From Saccharothrix australiensis (GTDB lineage: Bacteria; Actinomycetota; Actinomycetes; Mycobacteriales; Pseudonocardiaceae), in NCBI RefSeq assembly GCF_003634935.1, contig NZ_RBXO01000001.1, positions 5,481,501-5,545,500 of the forward strand: a DNA stretch of 64,000 bases, in the 5' to 3' direction. How positions within the stretch are numbered: the first letter of the stretch is position 1; each line of letters starts with the position of its first letter. The notes under the pieces are model-generated. The model had not been told where the DNA came from. It made no database searches and saw nothing but the letters and a program-made list of their open reading frames with translations. Both the position numbers and the translations under genes were made by a program. Of this stretch, positions 57,693 through 64,000 are shown piece after piece.

Positions 57693-59099
57693 TCAGTCGC
57701 CGACCACCACCCGTCCCGCCTTCGACCGGCGGGCCTGGACGGCGCGCCAGCCGAGGAACAGCACGACGGCGAGCACGGGGATGGACCAGAACGCGATGCG
57801 CTCGGCGGTGCCCGCGAAGGCCATCAGCACGATGACCAGCGCGAGGAAGCCGAGGGTCGCGTAGCCGGTGTAGGGCGCGCCGGGCATCCGGTAGGTCGGC
57901 CTGGTCAGCTCGCCGCGCAGCGCGGCCTTCCGCAGCCGGAGCTGGCAGATGATGAGGGTGGCCCAGGTCGCGACCACGCCGAGCGAGGCGATCGCGATGG
58001 CGATGTCGAACGCCTCCTTGGGCACGATGTAGTTGAGCACCACACCGGCCAGGTAGGCGACGGAGGTGAACAGGATGCCGCCGTAGGGCACGTGCCGGGC
58101 GTTCATCCTCCCCGTGAACGCGGGCGCCTCGCCCTTCTGCGCCAGCGACCGCAGGATGCGGCCGGTGGAGTACAGGCCCGAGTTGCACGACGACAGGGCC
58201 GCGGTCAGCACGACGGCGTTCATCACGTCGCCCACGCCGGCGATGCCGAGCGCGGAGAAGACGGTGACGAACGGGCTCTCCGCGCCGCTGTAGAGGTTCC
58301 ACGGCAGCAGCATGGCGAGCAGCAGCACGGAGCCGACGTAGAAGACGCCGATGCGGTAGACCACGCCGTTGATGGCCTTGGGCAGCACTTCGCGCGGGTT
58401 GGCGGTCTCGCCGGCCGCGATGCCGACCAGTTCGATCGCCGAGTAGGCGAAGATGACCGCCTGGAGCGTCATGAGCGCGACGCCCACCCCGGCGGGGAAC
58501 ATGCCGCCGTTGCCGAACAGGTTGTGCACGCCCGCCTCGTGGCCGCCGACGTCGGCGTTGCCGATCACCAGGGCCGCGCCGGTGAACAGGAACACGACGA
58601 TCGCGGTGACCTTGACGACGGAGAACCAGAACTCCAGCTCGCCGAACAGCTTGACCGAGAGCAGGTTGATGGCGACCAGCGCGGCCAGCGCGATCAGCGC
58701 CGTCACCCACTGCGGCAGGTCGGGCAGCCAGCGGTGGACGTAGATGGCCACGGCGGTGATCTCGGCGATGCCGGTCATCGCCCAGTTCACCCAGTACATC
58801 CAGCCGGAGGTGAAGCCGGCCCAGGGCCCGATGAACTCGCGCGCGTACTCGACGAAGCTGCCCGCGGTCGGTCGGTGCAGCACCAGTTCGCCCAGCGCGC
58901 GCATCACGAAGAACGCCGCGATGCCGCAGGCCGCGTAGGCGAAGACGAGTGCCGGGCCGGCCTGGGCGAGCCTGCCGCCCGCGCCCAGGAACAGGCCGAC
59001 GCCGATGGCGCCGCCGATCGCGATCATCTGCACCTGGCGCTTGCTCAGCGCTTTGGTGTACCCGTCGGCGTCCGGCTCCATCGCCCTCTGCTCTTTCAT
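57693..59099 (-). CDS. amino-acid permease, APC superfamily (AnsP/GabP type)
   Basis: A 468-residue transporter with about 12 membrane helices. [20 protein letters not shown] opens helix 1, [20 protein letters not shown] is the family consensus after helix 2, and [20 protein letters not shown] the one after helix 6. Substrates in this branch include asparagine, GABA and proline; the sequence does not decide. ATG at 59099. A perfect operator-like palindrome lies 145 bases upstream, shared with the divergent acyl-CoA oxidase gene. Confidence 0.93.
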   Translation of the reverse strand: MKEQRAMEPDADGYTKALSKRQVQMIAIGGAIGVGLFLGAGGRLAQAGPALVFAYAACGIAAFFVMRALGELVLHRPTAGSFVEYAREFIGPWAGFTSGWMYWVNWAMTGIAEITAVAIYVHRWLPDLPQWVTALIALAALVAINLLSVKLFGELEFWFSVVKVTAIVVFLFTGAALVIGNADVGGHEAGVHNLFGNGGMFPAGVGVALMTLQAVIFAYSAIELVGIAAGETANPREVLPKAINGVVYRIGVFYVGSVLLLAMLLPWNLYSGAESPFVTVFSALGIAGVGDVMNAVVLTAALSSCNSGLYSTGRILRSLAQKGEAPAFTGRMNARHVPYGGILFTSVAYLAGVVLNYIVPKEAFDIAIAIASLGVVATWATLIICQLRLRKAALRGELTRPTYRMPGAPYTGYATLGFLALVIVLMAFAGTAERIAFWSIPVLAVVLFLGWRAVQARRSKAGRVVVGD

Positions 59100-59243
59100 G
59101 GTCGCGGGACGTTAGCGGCTGTTCACCGGCGCGCGCGGGCGGCTTGAGGAAGATTTGATGTAATCACCGCCACGTTTACCCGAAAGGGCGTGGTCGAGGC
59201 GGCGTCGGGGCAGTGGGGCGGTTCTTCGGCCGTCTCGTTTCGA

Positions 59244-59266
59244 GTGATGTCAGTCGCTGACATCAC
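59244..59266. promoter_or_regulatory. perfect 23-bp palindrome between permease and acyl-CoA oxidase
   Basis: Arms GTGATGTCAG (59244-59253) and CTGACATCAC (59257-59266) are fully complementary around a 3-base centre. It lies in the divergent promoter region and is a typical shape for a dimeric repressor such as a GntR/FadR or TetR protein. Confidence 0.7.
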
Positions 59267-59375
59267 CGCGGTTCGGGTCTCGTGGATGGTCGTGGTGGTC
59301 GCGGCGTGGTGTGCGGGTGTGCCGGTCGTGACGGGTGGCGATTGCCCGGCGGCGGCTCGCGCGGTGTGTTAGGCA

Positions 59376-61235
59376 ATGGCCATGTCCGACGCACTGCGCG
59401 ATCTGCTGGACGGCCGCTGGGCGACGCTGCGCCGCGAGGCGGTCGAGCTGCTGGCCAAGCTGGAGCCGACGCCCGCCGACCTGGACCGCGAGCAGTACCG
59501 GGCGTGGGTGCTGGAGCAGCTGCACGTCCTGGCCGCGGGCGGGCACTCGCTGGTCGCGTTCCCCGCCGAGCACGGCGGGCGGGACGACGTCGGCGGGTCC
59601 GTCGTGGCGTTCGAGGTGCTCGGGTTCGGCGACCTGTCGCTGATGGTCAAGGCGGGCGTGCAGTGGGGGCTGTTCGGCGGCGCGGTGCAGGCGCTCGGCA
59701 CGCGGGCGCACCACGACGAGCTCCTGCCGGCGATCATGGGCCTGGAGCTGCCCGGCTGCTTCGCCATGACGGAGTCCGGGCACGGCTCGGACGTGCAGCG
59801 CCTGCGCACCACCGCCACCTACGACCCGGCGACGCAGGAGTTCGTCGTGCACACGCCGGACCGGTCGGCGCGCAAGGACTACATCGGCAACGCCGCGCGG
59901 GACGGTCGGCTGGCCGTGGTGTTCGCGCAGCTGGTGACGGGTGGCGGTGCGCACGGCGTGCACGCGCTGCTGGTGCCGATCCGGGACGCGTCCGGCGCAC
60001 CGATGCCCGGCGTGTCCATCGAGGACTGCGGGCGTAAGGCCGGGCTGAACGGCGTCGACAACGGGCGCCTGGCGTTCGACCACGTGCGGGTGCCGCGGGC
60101 CGCCCTGCTGGACCGGTACGGCGCGGTGTCCCCCGAGGGCGTCTACACCAGCCCGGTCGAGGGCGACGGGCGGCGGTTCTTCACCATGCTGGGCACCCTG
60201 GTCCGCGGGCGGATCAGCGTCGCGGGCGGCGCGGGGAGCGCGACGAAGAGGGCGTTGACGATCGCCGTGCGGTACGGCCTGGCGCGGCGGCAGTTCACCC
60301 GACCGGACAGCGGCGAGGAGGTCGTCGTGCTCGACTACCTCGCCCACCAGCGGCGGCTGCTGCCCGCGCTGGCCACCACCTACGCGCTGCACTTCGCGCA
60401 GGAGGAGCTGGTGTCGGCGCTGCACGACGTGGCCGACGACCGCGGGCAGCGCGAGCTGGAGTCGCGCGCGGCGGGGTTGAAGGCGGTGGCGACCTGGCAC
60501 GCCACGGCGACCATCCAGACGTGCCGGGAGGCGTGCGGCGGCGCGGGCTACCTGGCGGAGAACCTGCTCGCGGACCTGAAGGCGGACACCGACGTGTTCA
60601 CCACGTTCGAGGGCGACAACACGGTGCTGCTGCAACTGGTCGCGAAGGGCCTGCTGACCAGCTACCGCGACCACGTCGGCGACCTGGACCCGTGGGGCCT
60701 GGCGCGGTTCGCGGCCGACCAGTTCGTGGGCGTGGTCATCGAGCGCACGGCGGCGCGGGCGATCGTGGACCGGCTGGTGAAGGGCGGTTCGGACGCCCTG
60801 CTCGACCGGGGCTGGCAGTTGCGGCAGTTCGAGGACCGCGAGCGGCACGTGGTCGAGGGGCTGGCGCGGCGGTTGCGGCGGGCCACGGCGGACGACGCGT
60901 TCGACGTGTTCAACGCCGCGCAGGACCACCTGCTGCACGCCGCGCGGGTGCACGTGGACCGGGTGGTGCTGGAGGCGTTCGTCGCGGCGGTGGACCGGTG
61001 CCGCGACGAGGCGACGGCGGCGCTGCTGGGCCGCGTGTGCGACCTGTACGCGTTGAGCACCATCGAGGCGGACCGCGCGTGGTTCCTCGAACACGGCAGG
61101 CTCACCCCGGCGCGGGCCAAGGCGGTGACGCAGGCGGTGAACGGGTTGTGCGGCGCGCTGCGGCCCCACGCGCGGCGGTTGGTGGACGCGTTCGGCGTCC
61201 CCGAGAGCAGGCTGACGGCGCCCATTTTGGGCTGA
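59376..61235 (+). CDS. acyl-CoA oxidase/dehydrogenase
   Basis: A 619-residue flavoenzyme of the acyl-CoA oxidase branch. CFAMTESGHGSDVQRLRTTA contacts FAD and substrate, and TFEGDNTVLLQ carries the catalytic Glu (residue 412). Length and C-terminal helical domain fit acyl-CoA oxidases rather than 380-residue dehydrogenases. It performs the first step of fatty-acid beta-oxidation. ATG at 59376; ATG 59382 also possible. A palindrome upstream suggests regulation. Confidence 0.92.
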   Translation: MAMSDALRDLLDGRWATLRREAVELLAKLEPTPADLDREQYRAWVLEQLHVLAAGGHSLVAFPAEHGGRDDVGGSVVAFEVLGFGDLSLMVKAGVQWGLFGGAVQALGTRAHHDELLPAIMGLELPGCFAMTESGHGSDVQRLRTTATYDPATQEFVVHTPDRSARKDYIGNAARDGRLAVVFAQLVTGGGAHGVHALLVPIRDASGAPMPGVSIEDCGRKAGLNGVDNGRLAFDHVRVPRAALLDRYGAVSPEGVYTSPVEGDGRRFFTMLGTLVRGRISVAGGAGSATKRALTIAVRYGLARRQFTRPDSGEEVVVLDYLAHQRRLLPALATTYALHFAQEELVSALHDVADDRGQRELESRAAGLKAVATWHATATIQTCREACGGAGYLAENLLADLKADTDVFTTFEGDNTVLLQLVAKGLLTSYRDHVGDLDPWGLARFAADQFVGVVIERTAARAIVDRLVKGGSDALLDRGWQLRQFEDRERHVVEGLARRLRRATADDAFDVFNAAQDHLLHAARVHVDRVVLEAFVAAVDRCRDEATAALLGRVCDLYALSTIEADRAWFLEHGRLTPARAKAVTQAVNGLCGALRPHARRLVDAFGVPESRLTAPILG

Positions 61236-61254
61236 CGGGTCCAGAATGGGCGGT

Positions 61255-61632
61255 ATGGACGAGCTGACCGTAGGACTGGCCGGGTACGTGCGGGCCGTCG
61301 CCGAGCAGGTCGGCGTGCCGCCGGAGGGCACGGAGTACGAGGTCAGCGACACCGCGACCGCGTACCTGGCGCTCGCCGAGGGGCGCGGCCGCGACCTCAT
61401 GCTGCTGTGGAGCGAGAAGCACGGCTGGTCGGTCGCGGTGGAGACCGCGCCCGCCGAGTCGCCCGTCGTGCTGGCCCACCTCGACGGGCCGCTGGTGCCG
61501 CCGCCGCGGGCGGTGGCGCGGTTCGTGGCGGACGTGCTGGCGGGCAAGCGCGACGACGCGCGCCCCACCGTCGACCGCGACCGGCAGGCGTTGACGGCGC
61601 GGCTGCGGCCCTACGCGTTCGACCCGTTCTGA
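61255..61632 (+). CDS. DUF6292 family protein
   Basis: A 125-residue soluble protein. LAGYVRAVAEQVGV, MLLWSEKHGWSVAVE and PRAVARFVADVLAG match DUF6292, a family common in Pseudonocardiales and without known function. The frame begins 10-19 bases after the acyl-CoA oxidase stop; ATG 61255 or 61246 may be used. It converges with azlD. Confidence 0.85.
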   Translation: MDELTVGLAGYVRAVAEQVGVPPEGTEYEVSDTATAYLALAEGRGRDLMLLWSEKHGWSVAVETAPAESPVVLAHLDGPLVPPPRAVARFVADVLAGKRDDARPTVDRDRQALTARLRPYAFDPF

Positions 61633-61662
61633 GCGGCGGGCGGCCGGGCCGGTGGAGGCCGG

Positions 61663-61968
61663 TCAGAGGCCGACGAGCCGGAGCCCGGCCGTGGTGAGCG
61701 CGGCGAGGAGCACCACGACCACGAACGGCGCCCTCCGCCACGCGGCCAGGCCGCCGACCAGCACGCCGATCGGCAGCGCCCACCCGGCGAAGCCCTGCCC
61801 CTTGGTCAGCGACGACGTCGCGACCAGCGCGACCAGCATGACGGTGGCCGACCTCGTCAGCAGGTCGTCCGCCCCGGCCGGCAGCCGCACGCGGTCGCGC
61901 AGCAGCGGGCCGGCGAGCCGGAACAGGTAGGTGCCCGCGGCCAGCACCAGGACGGCGGTCAGCGTCAC
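61663..61968 (-). CDS. azlD: AzlD-family branched-chain amino-acid exporter subunit
   Basis: A 101-residue membrane protein with three to four helices, the small subunit of an AzlCD exporter. VLVLAAGTYLFRLAGPLL and the final hydrophobic helix match the family. GTG at 61968 overlaps the azlC stop by four bases (GTGA). AzlCD export branched-chain amino acids or analogues. Confidence 0.92.
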   Translation of the reverse strand: MTLTAVLVLAAGTYLFRLAGPLLRDRVRLPAGADDLLTRSATVMLVALVATSSLTKGQGFAGWALPIGVLVGGLAAWRRAPFVVVVLLAALTTAGLRLVGL

Positions 61969-62645
61969 GCCGCGACCTCCCGCCCGCCGACCGCGACCAC
62001 CAGGCCGACCAGGGCCAGCAGCACCGGCACGCCGGCGGGCAGGAACGGCGTCGTGGCCAGCGCGACCGCCGAGCCGAGCAGCGCCGCGCGCCGCGTCCGG
62101 CGGTCGGTCAGGGCGGGCAGGGTCAGCGCGAGCAGCGCGGCGGGGAACGCGGCGTCGAGCCCGAACGCCGCCGGGTCGCCGATCGCCTGCCCCACCAGCA
62201 CGCCCGCGACGACGCCGGCGTTCCACGCGCCGAACAACGCGACGCCGCAGGACCAGTAGGCCGCGCGGGCCCTGGCGGGTTCGCGCTGGGCGAGCGCGAA
62301 GGCGACCGTCTCGTCGACCAGCAGGTGGCTGCCGAGCAGGCGGGCCACCGGACCGCGCCCCGGCACGTCCCCGATCGCGAGCCCGAAGGGCAGGTGGCGG
62401 GCGTTGAGCACGAGCCCGGCCAGCACGGCGGCGGCCGGGCTGCCGCCCGCCGCGACGATCCCGACCGCCATGAACTGCGACCCGCCGGCGAAGACGAGCA
62501 GCGACATGACGACCGGCAGCCACCAGGGCAGGCCGGTCGCGACGGAGATCGCGCCGAAGGAGGCGCCGCTGACCGCCGCGCCCGCGGCGACCGCGGCGAC
62601 GTCGCGCAGCAGTCGGGTGTCTGGGGTTCGCCATGTCGAACGCAT
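61965..62645 (-). CDS. azlC: AzlC-family branched-chain amino-acid exporter subunit
   Basis: A 226-residue membrane protein with about seven helices. GLPWWLPVVMSLLVFAGGSQF, LVLNARHLPFGLAIG and LLGSHLLVDETVAFAL are the AzlC landmarks. It is coupled to azlD and divergent from a cupin-domain Xre regulator, the standard arrangement in actinobacteria. Confidence 0.94.
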   Translation of the reverse strand: MRSTWRTPDTRLLRDVAAVAAGAAVSGASFGAISVATGLPWWLPVVMSLLVFAGGSQFMAVGIVAAGGSPAAAVLAGLVLNARHLPFGLAIGDVPGRGPVARLLGSHLLVDETVAFALAQREPARARAAYWSCGVALFGAWNAGVVAGVLVGQAIGDPAAFGLDAAFPAALLALTLPALTDRRTRRAALLGSAVALATTPFLPAGVPVLLALVGLVVAVGGREVAA

Positions 62646-62658
62646 CGTCTTCTACGAT

Positions 62659-62678
62659 GAACAGCAAAGAACCTGTTC
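62659..62678. promoter_or_regulatory. inverted repeat in the azlC-regulator promoter region
   Basis: GAACAG (62659-62664) and CTGTTC (62673-62678) are complementary; a further GCGAAC follows at 62684. It lies in the 57-base divergent region and is a candidate site for the adjacent Xre-cupin regulator. Confidence 0.5.
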
Positions 62679-62702
62679 GTCAAGGCGAACGATTGGACTG
62701 TC

Positions 62703-63260
62703 ATGCCGAACACAGGTGCGCCGCTGGAGGTCATCGCCGCGTCGCTGCGCCGCGAGCGCGAACGGGTCGGGCTGTCGCTGAGCGAACTCGCCAAGCGCGC
62801 CGGGATCGCGAAGTCGACCCTGTCGCAACTGGAGGCGGGCAGCGGGAACCCGAGCGTCGAGACCCTGTGGGCGCTGGGTGTCGCCCTGGGCGTGCCGTTC
62901 AGCCGGCTGGTCGACCCGCCGGTGGCGCGGGTGCGCGTGATCCGGGCCGGCGAAGGCCCTGCGGTGTACTCGGAGCGGGCGCACTACACGGCGACGCTGC
63001 TGGCGTCCTGCCCGCCCGGCGCGCGGCGCGACATCTACGTGCTGGACCTGGAGCCGGGCAACCCGCGCGAGTCCCAGCCGCACATGGCGGGGACGGTCGA
63101 GCACCTGGTCGTCAGCCGGGGCCGGGTGCTGGCCGGCCCGCTCGCCGAGCCGCTCGAACTGGGACCGGGCGACTACCTGCTCTACCCCGGCGACCAGCCC
63201 CACACGTGCGCCGCCCTGGAGCCGGGCACGTCGGTGGTGCTGGTGATGGAACACGTCTAG
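62703..63260 (+). CDS. Xre-family regulator with C-terminal cupin domain
   Basis: A 185-residue regulator. The N-terminal HTH (LSELAKRAGIAKSTLSQLEAG, read in pieces, about residues 20-45) is followed by a cupin ligand domain (EHLVVSRGRVLAG and DYLLYPGDQPHTCAAL). It is divergent from azlCD and probably controls it, perhaps sensing an amino acid or analogue. ATG at 62703 has no clear ribosome site, so leaderless translation is possible. Confidence 0.9.
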   Translation: MPNTGAPLEVIAASLRRERERVGLSLSELAKRAGIAKSTLSQLEAGSGNPSVETLWALGVALGVPFSRLVDPPVARVRVIRAGEGPAVYSERAHYTATLLASCPPGARRDIYVLDLEPGNPRESQPHMAGTVEHLVVSRGRVLAGPLAEPLELGPGDYLLYPGDQPHTCAALEPGTSVVLVMEHV

Positions 63261-63273
63261 CTCACCTGTTCGA

Positions 63274-63301
63274 GGGATATCGATCAAACGGTGAATATCC
63301 C
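63274..63301. promoter_or_regulatory. palindrome before the toxin-antitoxin-like pair
   Basis: GGGATAT (63274-63280) and ATATCCC (63295-63301) are complementary. It lies between the Xre gene and the antitoxin start, where an autoregulatory operator would be expected. Confidence 0.45.
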
Positions 63302-63349
63302 GATGGATCACACATGAGAACAGCGACCGCACCACCTACGCTCGACGAC

Positions 63350-63604
63350 ATGGGCGACGAGCCGAAAACCGAGTCGATCCAGATCCCCGACGTGCCCGCC
63401 GAGGTCGTCACCGCGCTCCAGGCACGAGCCGACGCGTATGACATGCCCCTGACCGCCTACCTCCATGAGCTACTCGACAAGACAACGCGCAAACCCATGA
63501 TGGCCGAATGGGTCGAGTCGGCCACCGACCGCGATTGGGGCGTCGATCGGGAGACGATCGTCCAGGCGCTGCGCGACGAACGTGAGGCAGCGGACGCCCA
63601 GTGA
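63350..63604 (+). CDS. antitoxin-like small protein
   Basis: An 84-residue protein with a likely ribbon-helix-helix segment (IQIPDVPAEVVTALQARA) and a charged C-terminal half suited to binding a partner. Its stop overlaps the GTG of the PIN-domain gene (GTGA). ATG at 63350 is used; ATG 63314 would add 12 residues. Base composition is less G+C-rich than the neighbours, which suits a mobile module. Confidence 0.75.
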   Translation: MGDEPKTESIQIPDVPAEVVTALQARADAYDMPLTAYLHELLDKTTRKPMMAEWVESATDRDWGVDRETIVQALRDEREAADAQ

Positions 63605-64000
63605 ACTTCACGGTTGTGGTTGATTCGTCCGCCCTCGTCGAGATCGTTGCGGACAAGGCTCCGGACCGCGCGCTCCTGCACAGGCTTTCCACCGCCGTCG
63701 CGGTAGCGCCGGAACTCCTCGATGTGGAAGCCCTGAGCGTGCTGCGCCGATTGGAGTCGGTCAAGGCGCTGTCCGAAGCGCAGGCGTCGACCGCCTTGGC
63801 GAAGGTCCGCGCCGCGCCCGTCAGCAGGGTTTCCCACCGCCCGCTGATCAGTCGTGCCTGGCGCTTGCGGCCGTCGATCCGCGTGGCCGACGCGTTCTAC
63901 GTCGCACTCGCGGAAGAGTTGGGCATCCCGCTCGTCACCTGCGACGCACGGCTGGCCCGCTCGAACGGTCACCAGGCGGTCATCGAGGTGTACCCGGTGT
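63601..64000 (+). CDS. PIN-domain ribonuclease, VapC-like toxin (3' end outside window)
   Basis: A PIN-domain protein of which 133 residues are visible, nearly the full family length. The acidic residues that hold the metal are in VVVDSSALVE, LDVEALSVL, VADAFYVALA and TCDARL. GTG at 63601 overlaps the antitoxin-like gene's stop. Such enzymes cut RNA and are held inactive by their partner. No stop is reached before the window end. Confidence 0.85.
   Translation, partial: MNFTVVVDSSALVEIVADKAPDRALLHRLSTAVAVAPELLDVEALSVLRRLESVKALSEAQASTALAKVRAAPVSRVSHRPLISRAWRLRPSIRVADAFYVALAEELGIPLVTCDARLARSNGHQAVIEVYPV

Overview
The window is very G+C-rich actinobacterial DNA. GTG and TTG starts are frequent, neighbouring genes often overlap by 4 bases (ATGA or GTGA), and it carries actinobacterial markers: ergothioneine genes egtABCD, an InhA-type enoyl-ACP reductase, an ANTAR regulator, a Scr1-type (DUF5753) regulator, a DUF6292 protein and a RipA-like NlpC/P60 hydrolase. 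Its order resembles the mycobacterial acn-acnR-ripA-moxR1-Rv1480-Rv1481-fabG1-inhA-hemZ block, interrupted by accessory insertions. A member of the Pseudonocardiales (Actinosynnema/Saccharothrix/Lentzea-like) is my best guess; this is inferred from gene content only.

Layout. 1-7.1 kb: end of ctaD, a MoxR-like AAA/VWA pair, a TylF-type methyltransferase, a tandem hairpin repeat, and two unrecognised or membrane proteins. 7.2-10 kb: fabG-inhA-hemH. 10-24.3 kb, accessory block: an FAD/Fe-S oxidase, cutA, a small leaderless gene coupled to ychJ, an ANTAR protein, a response regulator/histidine kinase/TAXI lipoprotein operon, a bis-MGD molybdoenzyme with a helical partner, a degenerate alcohol dehydrogenase remnant and a pyruvate-oxidase-like TPP enzyme. 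24.4-30.3 kb: moxR-DUF58-VWA, mobA, a roughly 1 kb gene-poor stretch and the NlpC/P60 protein. 30.4-39.5 kb: acyl-CoA ligase, sirtuin, two membrane proteins, a small ABC exporter and acnA. 39.8-49.7 kb: secreted TAP-type hydrolase, egtABCD, a secreted multidomain sugar dehydrogenase and a DUF5753 protein lacking its HTH. 49.8-64 kb: acnR, thioesterase, P450, POT transporter, TIGR03086 protein, yebC, pdxT, amino-acid permease, acyl-CoA oxidase, azlCD with its regulator, and a VapBC-type module cut by the window end.

Two results stand out. First, the acnA promoter at 36556-36585 contains a full match to the AcnR operator consensus known from Corynebacterium, and an AcnR orthologue lies about 10 kb away; related sites lie upstream of acnR itself and of the POT transporter. 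Second, a family of strong hairpins near gene 3' ends (5.5 kb twice, 39.6 kb, 52.6 kb, and a much larger one at 56.1 kb) keeps almost the same 9-nt loop (ACGCTTTTC or close) while the stems differ and stay paired. Short tandem repeats whose first unit includes a stop codon recur after several genes.
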